The notes under the pieces were generated by a model. That model saw only the letters and a program-made list of their open reading frames with translations, searched no databases and had not been told where the DNA came from. Shown here piece by piece: positions 8,743-18,126 of a stretch of DNA of 64,000 bases. Origin of the DNA: Fortiea sp. LEGE XX443. GTDB lineage: Bacteria > Cyanobacteriota > Cyanobacteriia > Cyanobacteriales > Nostocaceae. A program made the translations under genes and the position numbers. Location: the NCBI RefSeq assembly GCF_015206815.1, contig NZ_JADEXZ010000009.1, positions 48,618 to 112,617 of the forward strand. Direction: 5' to 3'. Numbering within the stretch: the stretch's first letter is position 1; every line of letters starts with the position of its first letter.

Positions 8743-10104
8743 TCAAAATTCACCTATTTTTAAGTTGTAGTAAACACTCAAGAACCAGCTGTTAAAGTCA
8801 ATATTTCTCTCTGTAGAATCTCCAAAGCTGATACCACTCTGCAAATTCAAACTGCTAGAATCAGACATTCGGTAAATCACATTTCCAAATAAACGGTGAT
8901 ATTGGTCGTCTCTTTGTCGTTGCGTAAAATCGGAAAGATTTAATTGATAGTTAATTCCAACTTGCAAAGGTTTCTGCACAGAATAATTTAAAGCAACCCA
9001 AAAGGAATTAATTAGCCGACTACGGCTAGTTGGTTCAGCAAAGTTAGCGCTAAATTCATAAAGGCTATCTAGTGTTAATCTAGAATTTAGTGGTTCTCGT
9101 CTTCCCAAAGATAGCCGCAGGGAATTTTCGTTTAAAAAGCGATCGCCTGATTGAAAGCTATCAGTGCTGTTAGCATAGAAAAACTGTTGATTGTTAAAAC
9201 CCAGTTCTGCATACATCCGTGGCGAGAGTTGTTGATAAAGACCAAGATTAAAACTTAATTGGTTGTAATTAAATCTTGATTGTTCCATATAACGAATCAA
9301 GTTACCATTGATTGAACCGTTAACATAAGTTTTAGATCCCAAAGGAAAATATGCAGAAGCAAGGCTTAGTCCATAAAATATTAGGCCATCTTCTCTGGGA
9401 AGAATTGCAGAAGAAAAAATGTTACTCGTCTGAAAATAACCCACACGAGCCTGTAGGGAACCTATTGGCCTAAACTTCGCTACTGGTTGTTGTATCGGTA
9501 ATGGTGGTTTTTGTTGTGGTAAAGGTCTTGGTCTTACTCTTAGTTCTAATTCTCTAAAACCACTAATTTCAGGAGGATTTTGTTTTTGTGTTTGTTGCAA
9601 GAGCCGCCTGAGTCTCTGTAGTCTCTCAGTTCTCTCCACTGAGGGTTTATTCAACAGTTCTTCTCTGATAATTGGTGAAGGCTGAGGAAAATCTCTTGGT
9701 TGTACTTCTAGTTGCGGCGCGTCATTAAGTTGTTGAGTATCGCTAGGAATATTTTGCAGTTGCAGATTAGGTTCAGTATCGGGTCTTGTTACTGGATTAG
9801 ATTGAGCAATTAGTCTGGGTTGGTAGATCACATTTGATGGTGTATTTTCCGCCACTGCTGAATTTAATAACTGAGACTGCTGCAAATCACTATTTGCATT
9901 GAACTGACTTTTTTGGGAAGGTTGATAATTTTGCTGTTTATATGCAAAATATTTGCTACTTGGTTTGTGTTGATGACTAGAATCGTCTAAATTGGCAGCC
10001 CGCACTACATCTACCCCGATGCAAAACTTATTTGCACCAATAAAAGCTAATAAAGTTGCAAATAATAATTTTAATTTTGTCCAAGACTGGGGTTGCATCA
10101 ACAT
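8743..10104 (-). CDS. Secreted protein with probable C-terminal outer-membrane beta-barrel
   Basis: A 453-residue protein, not assigned to a named family. Residues 1-36 look like a signal peptide (basic start, then LLFATLLAFIGANKF and AANLDD). Residues 40-215 are glutamine- and proline-rich low-complexity sequence (for example PRPLPQQKPPLPIQQP). From about 215 onward the sequence shows alternating hydrophobic strands rich in aromatic residues, and the protein ends in NLKIGEF. A terminal phenylalanine and this strand pattern are typical of outer-membrane barrels. It is divergently transcribed from the FecR-domain gene across a 280-base spacer, so the two may share control. Two closely spaced ATG codons (10104 and 10098) are possible starts. 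Confidence 0.6.
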   Translation of the reverse strand: MLMQPQSWTKLKLLFATLLAFIGANKFCIGVDVVRAANLDDSSHQHKPSSKYFAYKQQNYQPSQKSQFNANSDLQQSQLLNSAVAENTPSNVIYQPRLIAQSNPVTRPDTEPNLQLQNIPSDTQQLNDAPQLEVQPRDFPQPSPIIREELLNKPSVERTERLQRLRRLLQQTQKQNPPEISGFRELELRVRPRPLPQQKPPLPIQQPVAKFRPIGSLQARVGYFQTSNIFSSAILPREDGLIFYGLSLASAYFPLGSKTYVNGSINGNLIRYMEQSRFNYNQLSFNLGLYQQLSPRMYAELGFNNQQFFYANSTDSFQSGDRFLNENSLRLSLGRREPLNSRLTLDSLYEFSANFAEPTSRSRLINSFWVALNYSVQKPLQVGINYQLNLSDFTQRQRDDQYHRLFGNVIYRMSDSSSLNLQSGISFGDSTERNIDFNSWFLSVYYNLKIGEF

Positions 10105-10384
10105 TATTTATACTTGATATATGATTGATACACAAAGGAGTATAATTGTTTAGCCTGAGCATTAAAAACAAAGATTGTTACCTCTCGGAAATAAGTTAGT
10201 TAATTTTAATATTTTTTGAGAGTTTTTATTACATTGAGTCATAACAAAATTTCGTTAGAATTTTAAATAAAACCACTGAAAGTTTAATTATAAAATTAAC
10301 AAATTGAGTAACAAGGGTCATATTACAGTATTTATTTTTACATGTTTTGGTATCAGTAAACTTAAATTCTCCAGCGTAAGTCCT

Positions 10385-11554
10385 ATGTATTTGAAGTTGA
10401 TTTCCTGGTTAATGATTGGTTTGTGGGGAGCGATATTAATGCCTTTACCCAGGGCGATCGCTGCTACTCCACTGACTCGCGCTGAGATTCAGAATCTGCG
10501 AAATTTAGTGCAACTGCTTCCCAGAAAAAACAAAAAGCGTCCAGCACGCAAATTAGACCCCATAATTCCTGGTGATGGCTTATCGACAGGGAGATCATCT
10601 TTGGTCGATTTGCGTTTTAACGATAGTTCTTTAGCAAGGGTTGGAGAACGAGCAGTATTTCAATTTTTACCCAAAACTCGAAATTTCAGGTTGTCAAATG
10701 GGACAGTACTTTTGCTGATTCCACCTGGAAGAGGACAAACACGTATACAAACACCGAGTGCGGCTGCTGCTATTCGTGGTTCAGCATTGTTTGTCCGTTA
10801 CGATAACCAAACAGATACCACGATTGTTGGGGCGCTGACAAATAGCGGTATTGAAGTATTTAATCAGGAAGCTTCTCAAAATCAGGTCTTGGAAGCTGGA
10901 CAACTGATGGTCATAGTCAAAGGCGAATTTCAGGGTTTATACGACTTTGATCTGAGAAATTTTTATGAAACGAGCGATTTAGTTCAAGGATTGGATTTAA
11001 CTAAGCAAAATAGTACATCTAACCCAGATCCAGCGATCGCCAGTATTCAATCTGAAATTGCCACAGCTTTAGCAGCACAGCAGCCCATAGTGGGTCAAGG
11101 AGTGATGGAAAACCCATCTTTTTTGGAGTTATCTGTCAATTCTTCTAATTTGGTCGAGCAAGGTCTTATCTTAGATAATTCTCCGGTGGATATCTTGGTA
11201 GAAACGGGAGAAGTTCTGTTCGATAGTGTTCAGCAATCTACAAATCCTGAAGATATCATCAACCTCCCTACACAGCCACCAGTTAATTCACCGCCAATTG
11301 ACCCACCGCCAATTGACCCACCGCCAATTGATCCACCACCAATTGATCCGCCGCCAATTGATCCGCCGCCAATTGACCCACCACCAATTGATCCACCACC
11401 AATTGACCCACCACCAATTGACCCACCGCCAATTGATCCGCCGCCAATTGATCCACCACCAATTGATCCACCGCCAATTGATCCACCGCCAATTGACCCA
11501 CCACCAATTGACCCACCACCAATTGACCCACCGCCAGTATTCCCATCACCCTAA
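10385..11554 (+). CDS. FecR-domain protein with PPIDP-repeat tail
   Basis: A 389-residue protein from ATG 10385; a longer frame opens at 10304, but the start at 10385 puts a signal peptide (ISWLMIGLWGAILMPLPRAIAA) at the N-terminus. Residues about 60-195 form a FecR-like domain, with GDGLSTGRSSLVDLRFND, LARVGERAVF and AAAIRGSALFVRYD. The last 90 residues are 16 copies of a five-residue unit, PPIDP, which should form a stiff extended stalk or a surface tail. FecR domains occur in periplasmic signalling proteins, but in cyanobacteria many have no sigma-factor partner, and none is adjacent here. It is divergent from the barrel-like gene and followed by a strong hairpin. Confidence 0.75.
   Translation: MYLKLISWLMIGLWGAILMPLPRAIAATPLTRAEIQNLRNLVQLLPRKNKKRPARKLDPIIPGDGLSTGRSSLVDLRFNDSSLARVGERAVFQFLPKTRNFRLSNGTVLLLIPPGRGQTRIQTPSAAAAIRGSALFVRYDNQTDTTIVGALTNSGIEVFNQEASQNQVLEAGQLMVIVKGEFQGLYDFDLRNFYETSDLVQGLDLTKQNSTSNPDPAIASIQSEIATALAAQQPIVGQGVMENPSFLELSVNSSNLVEQGLILDNSPVDILVETGEVLFDSVQQSTNPEDIINLPTQPPVNSPPIDPPPIDPPPIDPPPIDPPPIDPPPIDPPPIDPPPIDPPPIDPPPIDPPPIDPPPIDPPPIDPPPIDPPPIDPPPIDPPPVFPSP
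11291..11532 (+). repeat. 15-bp tandem repeat, 16 copies, coding for PPIDP
   Basis: Sixteen units of CCRCCRCCAATTGAY in frame with the FecR gene. Units differ only at silent third positions, so the amino acid sequence is conserved although the DNA copies have drifted. This points to selection on the protein repeat or recent expansion. Confidence 0.9.
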
Positions 11555-11570
11555 GCGCCAATTAATCTAC

Positions 11571-11615
11571 CAGCAGCTTCCTTACATCCTGATCAAGGAT
11601 TCAAGGAAGCTGCTG
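11571..11615 (+). terminator. Strong hairpin after the FecR gene
   Basis: Thirteen bases at 11571-11583 pair perfectly with 11603-11615, and inside them a second five-base stem (586-590 with 596-600 of the 11 kb line) closes a five-base loop. It sits 16 bases after the stop codon. There is no good T run, so it may act as a transcript-stabilising end rather than a classical terminator. Confidence 0.65.
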
Positions 11616-11619
11616 CTTA

Positions 11620-12285
11620 GTGTATTATTTAAAATCAATAGCTACAACCTTGCGATATATTTATCTTCACGGTTTTGCTTCCAGCCCTAAATCTGCCAAA
11701 GCCCTGGCAATAGGCGATCGCTTTGCTAAAATTCAAACACAGTTAAAAATTCCCGATCTAAATGCTGGTGACTTTTCCCAATTGACAATTACGCGTCAAA
11801 TAAATCAAGTTGCAGCAGAATTTCCTGATGATTCTGAACCAGTCACGTTAATAGGCTCTAGTTTAGGTGGTTTGATATCTGCTCATTTGGGACAGCGCTA
11901 TCAACAAGTGCAACGCTTAATTTTACTAGCACCAGCTTTTGGTTTTTTATCTCATTGGTTGCCCAAACTAGGAAATGAAGAGATTAAGCGTTGGCAACAA
12001 GAAAAGTATCTCATGGTTTACCACTATGGGGAAGGGCGATCGCTACCTCTAAGTTACGATTTCGTCACAGATGCAAAGCAATACCCAGAGGATATATTGC
12101 AACGTTCCATTCCAACGCTGATTTTGCATGGAATACAAGATGAGGTCATCCCGATTACAGCGAGTCAAGACTTTAAGCGATCGCGTCCTTGGGTAGAGTT
12201 AGTAGAACTCGATAGCGATCATGCCTTAGGTGATGTCACAACAGAAATTTGGCAAGCAATTCGCCGCTCCTGTCAGTTACCGTAA
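11620..12285 (+). CDS. YqiA/UPF0227-like alpha/beta-hydrolase esterase
   Basis: A 221-residue alpha/beta hydrolase. The oxyanion region is IYLHGFASSPKSAKA, the nucleophile elbow is IGSSLGGL, and the late acid and histidine fit ILHGIQDEVIP and DSDHALGD. This is the layout of the small YqiA/YcfP esterases, which hydrolyse short acyl esters; the natural substrate is unknown. The GTG at 11620 is the first available start, only a few bases after the hairpin of the upstream gene. A TTG about ten codons later, just before the first strand, is an alternative start. Confidence 0.75.
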   Translation: MYYLKSIATTLRYIYLHGFASSPKSAKALAIGDRFAKIQTQLKIPDLNAGDFSQLTITRQINQVAAEFPDDSEPVTLIGSSLGGLISAHLGQRYQQVQRLILLAPAFGFLSHWLPKLGNEEIKRWQQEKYLMVYHYGEGRSLPLSYDFVTDAKQYPEDILQRSIPTLILHGIQDEVIPITASQDFKRSRPWVELVELDSDHALGDVTTEIWQAIRRSCQLP

Positions 12286-12358
12286 CGCGGTAAAATATGA
12301 ACCTCGCCAGCAAGCAATTGTCTAAATCGTTTGTTTTATTGATTGGTGACTAAAAATT

Positions 12359-13507
12359 ATGCTTCCTTTTATTCGGTCAGATTTAGCCCAATTTACTGCT
12401 TACAAACCCCATCCTAGCAGCAATACAGATGAACCAGTCGCCACACAGTTTGATCGACTGGATACCAATGAAAGCCCCTATGATTTACCTCCTGAATTAA
12501 AAGAAAAGTTAGCCTGGACATATCAGCAAGTCATCGAAATAAATCGCTATCCTGATGGCGGACATGAGCAACTTAAAAATGCGATCGCGGAATATGTGAA
12601 TGAATCGGCTAATCTAACTCCATCGTTGTTTACTGCTGCCAATATTTCTGTTGGTAATGGTTCAGATGAACTAATCCGCTCTTTATTAATTGCTACTTGT
12701 CTGAGGGGAGAAGGTTCAATTCTAGTTGCCAATCCTACTTTTTCTATGTATGGGATTTTAGCTCAAACCTTGGGTATAGGAGTAGTGACAGTAGGCAGAA
12801 ATGAAGAAAATTTTGAAATAGACTTAAAAGCTGCACAGACAGCCATAGAACAAACTCAAAATCCTCCAATTCGGGTAGTTTTCGTAGTACATCCTAATTC
12901 TCCAACTGCCAATAAACTAACTGCGGCAGAATTAGCATGGCTAAGAAATTTATCGGAGCAAATTTTAGTAGTAATTGACGAAGCTTACTTTGAATTTAGC
13001 CAAAACACCTTAGTGGGTGAATTGGCACAGCGCCCCAATTGGATAATCTTACGGACTTTTTCTAAAGCTTTCCGTTTAGCAGCTATGCGTGTGGGTTATT
13101 GTATTGCTCATCCAGAAGCGATCGCTATTTTAGAGAAAGTTCGCTTGCCTTACAATCTGCCTAGCTTTTCACTAGCCGCAGCATTAGTAGCTTTGCAAAA
13201 CCGTCAACTCTTACTTAGCTCAATTTTACAAACTTTGAATGAACGTGACAAACTCATCGCAGTTTTGTCTCAACATCCAGGATTGCAAGTTACAGAAAGC
13301 GCAGCTAACTTTGTTTATCTGCGTCTCAAACCAAATGGTTCTTATAGACAAGATGCTACTTTACAAAACCTACACCAACAACTCAAAAACTCCGGCACTC
13401 TCGTAAGACTACTTAAGGGAGGATTACGAATCACTATTGGGACATCTGAAGAAAATACCCGCACCTTGGCGCGACTACAAGCTGCTATGGCGAATTTTGA
13501 ATCTTAA
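12359..13507 (+). CDS. hisC: Histidinol-phosphate aminotransferase
   Basis: A 382-residue fold-type I PLP enzyme. The substrate phosphate region [22 protein letters not shown], the glycine-rich [12 protein letters not shown], the aspartate strand VIDEAYFEF and the PLP-lysine segment [16 protein letters not shown] are all present. It converts imidazole acetol phosphate to histidinol phosphate in histidine synthesis, with glutamate as amino donor. The length is slightly above the 350-365 residues usual in proteobacteria and typical for cyanobacteria. No other his genes are near, in keeping with their scattering in this group. It starts at ATG 12359, 73 bases after the esterase gene. Confidence 0.93.
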   Translation: MLPFIRSDLAQFTAYKPHPSSNTDEPVATQFDRLDTNESPYDLPPELKEKLAWTYQQVIEINRYPDGGHEQLKNAIAEYVNESANLTPSLFTAANISVGNGSDELIRSLLIATCLRGEGSILVANPTFSMYGILAQTLGIGVVTVGRNEENFEIDLKAAQTAIEQTQNPPIRVVFVVHPNSPTANKLTAAELAWLRNLSEQILVVIDEAYFEFSQNTLVGELAQRPNWIILRTFSKAFRLAAMRVGYCIAHPEAIAILEKVRLPYNLPSFSLAAALVALQNRQLLLSSILQTLNERDKLIAVLSQHPGLQVTESAANFVYLRLKPNGSYRQDATLQNLHQQLKNSGTLVRLLKGGLRITIGTSEENTRTLARLQAAMANFES

Positions 13508-13975
13508 CTACAAAAATCTGAATTTTGCTTGCCAGAAAAGTTAAGTTTAAATATCTTTAATTAATTTGCCAGTAGAAATGACTAAGTAATTTCATCATCA
13601 AGATTTATAAGATTAAATTGTTGTTCGTATTTATTGTATTTTTACTGAGATCATAACAGGAGAAATCCATATATAAGGCTTTTAGAGGCTGAAAAAAATA
13701 AATGTGATTTTCTCAGTACATGGAAATACACAACATATTTTTTAGCAATAAATGTGTATTTACACTGTTAAAAGCATCAAGAAGTCCTACATATAGTAAG
13801 AGCTTAATAGAAGATTTGTAAAGTTTTATTATTGATGGAATACAAGTAAAGATATGAATAATGAGTGCTATTTTTATAGCCAAAGTTAAATTTTTAAGAT
13901 GATAATTTAACAGTCGGTTCGTCAACATAGTTGATCAGATATTTATTTAGTTCTTCAATAACTAGATACAACGCA
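13508..13975. other. AT-rich intergenic region before the PEP-CTERM gene
   Basis: Very AT-rich. A 71-codon minus-strand frame (13713-13928) has no recognisable features and is not called. The region presumably contains the promoter and leader for the following exported protein. Confidence 0.5.
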
Positions 13976-14680
13976 ATGGCAACAATTTTTTCAAAATTAG
14001 TTTTTGGACTATCACTTACATCTGTAATGGGAGTCTATTCTTTAACCCTCGCTCCCTCAGCTTTAGCAAAGAAAAGTACGAGTAGCGTTTCAAGCACTAC
14101 AACCACTACATCTACTTCTACAACTAATACTTCTAGTGTTGCTTGTAATGTTACAGATGTCTTCATAGGAAGTACGAGTGCTTCAGCTTGTAAAGGCCCC
14201 TTTAGTGGTAATGACACAGGAGCAAAAGGTACATTACTGACTGACTTGAATAACGGTCTGTTTGATATTGGTGCTAAAACCACTTGGGAATTACTGGGAA
14301 AATCTGATGAGCAGGATTCTTTTGGCTTTGAAGCACAAAATAACTTGAGTTCTGGTACATGGAATCTCGGTAAGGCGCTTGGCGATGGCCCTACTACATT
14401 TGTAATTAGCCTCAAGACCAGTACTGCGTATAGCACATATCTTTTCAAAGATATTGATTTCTCTAAAACTGGTTTAACAGGTTTCTTCAACACCATCGGT
14501 GTTGCTCTAGATGGAAGTGGTAAACAAGGGAAGGCACTATCTCATGCTTCAATCTTCAAAGCTACTTACGTAAAGCTTCCCGATCCTCCAAAAGCCAAAG
14601 TACCAGAACCTAGTGTTGCTATAGGTCTTGGTATAGTTATGGGTCGTATGCTTATTAGCCGTCGTCGCAAGTCTAACTAG
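13976..14680 (+). CDS. PEP-CTERM exported protein, Ser/Thr-rich
   Basis: A 234-residue protein from ATG 13976; a longer frame opens at a TTG at 13931 but lacks support. Residues 1-31 are a signal peptide ending in ALAKK. A Ser/Thr-rich stretch (SSVSSTTTTTSTSTTNTSS) follows, which could be a glycosylated linker. The body contains a CNVTDVFIGS...CKGPFSGND segment with two cysteines, and KTSTAYSTYLFKD. The C-terminus is a PEP-CTERM signal: VPEPSVAIGLGIVMGRMLISRRRKSN has the PEP motif, hydrophobic helix and basic end when read in parts. It is probably sorted to the cell surface. The function is unknown. Confidence 0.75.
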   Translation: MATIFSKLVFGLSLTSVMGVYSLTLAPSALAKKSTSSVSSTTTTTSTSTTNTSSVACNVTDVFIGSTSASACKGPFSGNDTGAKGTLLTDLNNGLFDIGAKTTWELLGKSDEQDSFGFEAQNNLSSGTWNLGKALGDGPTTFVISLKTSTAYSTYLFKDIDFSKTGLTGFFNTIGVALDGSGKQGKALSHASIFKATYVKLPDPPKAKVPEPSVAIGLGIVMGRMLISRRRKSN

Positions 14681-14681
14681 T

Positions 14682-14699
14682 ACACTATTTGAGTAGTGT
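14682..14699 (+). terminator. Small hairpin after the PEP-CTERM gene
   Basis: Six bases ACACTA pair with TAGTGT around a six-base loop immediately after the stop codon, followed by a CTTTG stretch. The stem is weak, so termination is tentative. Confidence 0.4.
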
Positions 14700-14704
14700 C
14701 TTTG

Positions 14705-14865
14705 AGACAAGGCAAAAAGAAAGACGACAGTTGCTAGAGCGGGGGAACCTCATCTAATCGGGGAACCCGCACAAAGCGCTGACCTAGAAAGCAGAAGAGC
14801 GTTTTGAAAACTTCATCTTTCTTTCAACTCTACTGTTATGTTTGCCTTTCTATTTGGGAATAACG
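14705..14865 (+). ncRNA. Possible structured RNA between the PEP-CTERM gene and grxC
   Basis: An otherwise AT-rich spacer holds a GC-rich island near 14738-14772 with two direct copies of GGGGAACC and a GCGGG/CCCGC closing stem. Outer segments can also pair: AAGGCAAA near 14709 with TTTGCCTT near 14848, and ACAGTTG near 14729 with CAACT...CTGT near 14826-14840. The doubled GGGGAAC core loosely recalls dinucleotide-sensing riboswitches, but it does not match any class I can name. It may be a small RNA or a leader for grxC, which starts about 170 bases downstream. This is an inference from base pairing read by eye. Confidence 0.3.
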
Positions 14866-15038
14866 CAAAAACTTATTCCATCAGCTTTTTTATTCAGTCT
14901 TTTGATTTGAGCAGAGGTATCGTAAAAGTCAAAGTGTAGTTCATGACAACCAGAGGCGCTATAGATAAAAATAGTATTGAGTATCTACAGTCAGTATCAA
15001 AGTTCTAAAATTATTTATTAGATCAAGTTGAGGACGTT

Positions 15039-15311
15039 ATGGCTGCCAAAGTAGAAATTTACACTTGGACAACTTGCCCATTTTGCATTCGAGCAAAAAA
15101 TTTACTGAATAAAAAGGGTGTTGAATTTATTGAATACAGCATTGACGGAGATGAAGCAGAAAGAGCCAAGATGTCTCAAAGAGCGAACGGAAGACGTTCC
15201 ATGCCACAAATTTTTATCAATGATAACCACTTAGGTGGTTGTGATGATATATATGCCTTAGAAAATCAAGGCAAACTAGATGAGTTGCTGGGTTCTGGTC
15301 GAAGCAACTAG
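15039..15311 (+). CDS. grxC: Glutaredoxin 3
   Basis: A 90-residue class I glutaredoxin with the active site CPFC (Cys13 and Cys16 in YTWTTCPFCIRAK). The glutathione-binding elements RRSMPQIFI (cis-proline after Met) and GGCDDI are present. It reduces protein disulfides and glutathione mixed disulfides with electrons from glutathione. The ATG at 15039 has GAGG nine bases upstream. It lies 147 bases before gshB on the same strand, which makes a glutathione supply-and-use pair; this order is common in cyanobacteria. The length matches the family. Confidence 0.95.
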   Translation: MAAKVEIYTWTTCPFCIRAKNLLNKKGVEFIEYSIDGDEAERAKMSQRANGRRSMPQIFINDNHLGGCDDIYALENQGKLDELLGSGRSN

Positions 15312-15458
15312 ATGAAGCAGGATTGAGATTATATTTTTGCCACAGCAGTGATTTCTGCTAACAAGAAAAATCCTATCGCTCTACGCAAATTGCACAAATC
15401 ATCAGGGGATAATCTAAATTGAATCAATTAGAATTTTCTGGCAATTGAGGCAAACAGC

Positions 15459-16433
15459 GTGAAACTGGTTTTTATTATTGATCCCATCCATCAGCTTGAC
15501 CCGTGTCATGATACCAGTGTTGCTTTAATGGAAGCAGCTCAAACTTTGGGGCATGAAATCTGGATTACTCAGGCAAACTGGCTGAGTGTGTCAGAAGGTA
15601 AGGCGTGGGCTGTCCTCCAGCAGGTAGAGCTAGTATCGATACAGTTGGTCGAGAGAAGTTGGGTAGCAGCGAATCCTTGGTATAAATTGCGTGAGCAATC
15701 GTTGACTGCCTTAGAAACAATGGATGCTGTATTTATGCGTACAGATCCCCCAGTCAACGATTCTTACCTGTTTGCTACATACATTCTGGATTACGTTGAT
15801 CAAAATAAAACTTTGGTAATTAATAATCCTAGGGGTATTAGGGGGGCAAATGAAAAAATGTATGCACTCCAGTTTACAGAAGTAATTCCCGAAACTATTG
15901 TTAGTGCTGACAAGCAATTTATCCGCCATTTTGCTGAAACTAAAGGAGCAACAGTTCTTAAGCCACTGGGTAATAAAGCTGGGGAAGGGATTTTATTTTT
16001 ACAAGCAAGCGATCGCAATTTTAACTCAATAGTCGAACTCAGCACCCATCGAGGAAGATTACCAGTAATGGTACAAACCTATCTACCAGAGGCCAAAGAG
16101 GGCGATAAGCGAATTATCTTACTCAATGGTGAACCGATTGGTGCGCTGAATCGTCTTTCTAGTGGGAATGATTTTCGTAACAATATGGCGGCTGGTGGTA
16201 CAGTCGCTGAAACTGAAATCACAACCAGAGAGCATGAAATTTGTGTCCGATTAGCTGATCAATTACGCCAAGATGGCTTAATTTTTGTGGGTATTGATGT
16301 AATTGGTGGCTACCTAACGGAAGTCAACGTTACTAGTCCCACAGGCATCCGTGAAATCGACAGACTAAATGGTAGTCGTTTAGGTCATCAGGTAATTCAA
16401 TGGGTGGAACATACTCTAAAAGCTAAAAAATAA
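15459..16433 (+). CDS. gshB: Glutathione synthetase
   Basis: A 324-residue ATP-grasp enzyme that joins gamma-glutamylcysteine and glycine. The N-terminal IIDPIHQLDPCHDTS segment, FMRTDPPVNDSYLFATYIL, KPLGNKAGEGI, and the C-terminal EVNVTSPTGIREID loop all match the prokaryotic GshB pattern. The start is GTG at 15459 with GAGG nine bases upstream; no ATG fits this N-terminus. The length is the usual 315-325 residues. It follows grxC and converges on ftsZ. Confidence 0.96.
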   Translation: MKLVFIIDPIHQLDPCHDTSVALMEAAQTLGHEIWITQANWLSVSEGKAWAVLQQVELVSIQLVERSWVAANPWYKLREQSLTALETMDAVFMRTDPPVNDSYLFATYILDYVDQNKTLVINNPRGIRGANEKMYALQFTEVIPETIVSADKQFIRHFAETKGATVLKPLGNKAGEGILFLQASDRNFNSIVELSTHRGRLPVMVQTYLPEAKEGDKRIILLNGEPIGALNRLSSGNDFRNNMAAGGTVAETEITTREHEICVRLADQLRQDGLIFVGIDVIGGYLTEVNVTSPTGIREIDRLNGSRLGHQVIQWVEHTLKAKK

Positions 16434-16523
16434 AATAATTGCCATGATTTTGAAGATTTCACATTCAGTCTCGGTGATTTGCTGTTAAATAACTCTGGTA
16501 TCAAGGCCTTAATTTTAGCGATC

Positions 16524-16563
16524 GCACCTGTCAGATAAGGCTTCTTGCTTTTGGGACAGGTGC
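16524..16563. terminator. Hairpin between convergent gshB and ftsZ
   Basis: Nine bases GCACCTGTC at 16524-16532 pair with GACAGGTGC at 16555-16563. A second, competing pairing joins AAGGCTTCTT near 16537 with AAGAAGCCTT near 16576. A T run follows at about 16603. It may end transcripts from either side; the rest of the 400-base spacer (16434-16839) shows nothing else. Confidence 0.5.
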
Positions 16564-16839
16564 TAATCAAGCGAAAAGAAGCCTTTACCCCGCTCAAAAA
16601 TTTTTTGCCTTAATATTTGTTCTAAATACAAAGTGAGACACTTGAATCAATAGACTCTTGCCCAACTAAGTTTATTCTGTAAGTAGCCTGGACGAGTTTT
16701 TCACCAATTAGCCAAATGAAATATGGTAACAGAATTTTTTCTTCTGTACCTTGTAAAATCTAGTAATCAGTAAATTTTATACAGCGCTCGGTCTGGGCTG
16801 AGACTGCAAACTTTATTAATATCTCAAATCCAAAATTAC

Positions 16840-18126
16840 TTAATTACGTGGTGGTGTACGCCGTCTTTGAAGAAATTCAGGAATATCCAAACCTGATTTT
16901 TCTTTAGGTTCTGCTACTGGTGTTGATGGATTGGCTGCTGGTGATTGTGAAGCTGGTTTTTTTTGTGCAGGAGCTACCCTCGGATTACTTGTATTTTGTG
17001 GTGGTGCTGTTTGGCCTTCACCTGTGAACCCAGTGGCAATCACCGTAATTCTGACCTCTCCTTGCAGTCGATCATCAATTACCGCTCCAAAAATAATATT
17101 GGCGTTGGGATCAACTACTTCATAAATAGTCTCTGCGGCTGCGTTCACTTCATGTAGAGTCAGGTCACTGCCGCCTGTAATATTAAAGACTACTCCTCTA
17201 GCACCTTCAATAGAAGATTCTAGTAGAGGTGAAGAAATAGCAGCGATCGCGGCTTCTCTAGCCCGTGATTTCCCTGAGCTAATACCGATCCCCATCAGTG
17301 CTGATCCTGCATCTGCCATCACGGCTCGCACATCTGCAAAGTCAACGTTGACTAAACCAGGGATCGTGATGATATCAGAAATTCCTTGCACCCCTTGACG
17401 TAGCACATCATCTGCATAGCGAAAAGCTTCCTGCACAGGTGTTTGCTCTGGGATCACTTCTAATAGTTTGTTATTAGGAATAATAATTAGCGTATCTACC
17501 CGACTTTTTAATCCTTCAATGCCTTGTTCTGCTTGGCTAGTACGGCGGCGACCCTCAAATACAAATGGACGTGTCACTACGCCAACTGTCAGAGCGCCCA
17601 TTTCTTTGGCTATTTCTGCAACTATGGGGGCGGCTCCTGTTCCAGTTCCTCCACCCATACCAGCTGTAATAAAGACTAAATCAGCGCCTTCTAAAGCCGT
17701 GGCAATTTCATCTCTTGATTCTTCAGCTGCTTTTTGACCAATAGCAGGATTACCACCTGCTCCTAAACCTCGTGTTAATTTCTGTCCAATTTGCAACCGA
17801 CTTGGCGCTCCTGCCAGTGTCAAAGCTTGGGCATCAGTATTAATTGACCAAAACTCCACTCCACTCACATCAGACTCGATCATGCGGTTAACAGCATTGC
17901 CACCACCACCACCTACACCAATTACTTTGATGTTGGCAACCCTACCTGGAACAATTTCGCCAATGCGGCTATTTTCTAGTGATATTTTTTTGCTGTCTTG
18001 GCTTGGCCCAAAGTTCAGCCCTGAATGATTAAAGGGATTATTTGAGTTTACTGCCAGTGAGAATCCTGGCTGTCCCACAGATTGGGAGTTTTTATAAGTA
18101 AGCCCTTGGTTATTATCAAGCGTCAT
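16840..18126 (-). CDS. ftsZ: Cell division GTPase FtsZ
   Basis: A 428-residue tubulin homologue that forms the Z ring. The N-terminal extension (about 60 residues, Ser/Asn/Gln-rich) is longer than in most bacteria and is typical of cyanobacteria. The GTP-binding core has [15 protein letters not shown], the tubulin signature [13 protein letters not shown], and RRTSQAEQG. The flexible linker is proline- and alanine-rich, and the C-terminal peptide [11 protein letters not shown] binds ring-anchoring partners. It is on the same strand as ftsQ, which lies upstream across an 889-base spacer. Confidence 0.98.
   Translation of the reverse strand: MTLDNNQGLTYKNSQSVGQPGFSLAVNSNNPFNHSGLNFGPSQDSKKISLENSRIGEIVPGRVANIKVIGVGGGGGNAVNRMIESDVSGVEFWSINTDAQALTLAGAPSRLQIGQKLTRGLGAGGNPAIGQKAAEESRDEIATALEGADLVFITAGMGGGTGTGAAPIVAEIAKEMGALTVGVVTRPFVFEGRRRTSQAEQGIEGLKSRVDTLIIIPNNKLLEVIPEQTPVQEAFRYADDVLRQGVQGISDIITIPGLVNVDFADVRAVMADAGSALMGIGISSGKSRAREAAIAAISSPLLESSIEGARGVVFNITGGSDLTLHEVNAAAETIYEVVDPNANIIFGAVIDDRLQGEVRITVIATGFTGEGQTAPPQNTSNPRVAPAQKKPASQSPAANPSTPVAEPKEKSGLDIPEFLQRRRTPPRN

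Noticed and set aside
11226..11690. Overlapping frames on both strands over the PPIDP repeat
   Set aside because: They are shadows of the 15-bp repeat in other frames; the FecR frame has a signal peptide and a domain.
13713..13928. A 71-codon minus-strand open frame before the PEP-CTERM gene
   Set aside because: AT-rich composition, no recognisable domain, no ribosome site, and it lies where the leader of the next gene is expected.
14738..14772. A c-di-AMP (ydaO-type) riboswitch
   Set aside because: The GGGGGAACC core is similar, but the second half lacks the GGGGTGAATC-like segment and the downstream gene is not a typical target; kept only as an unassigned structured element.
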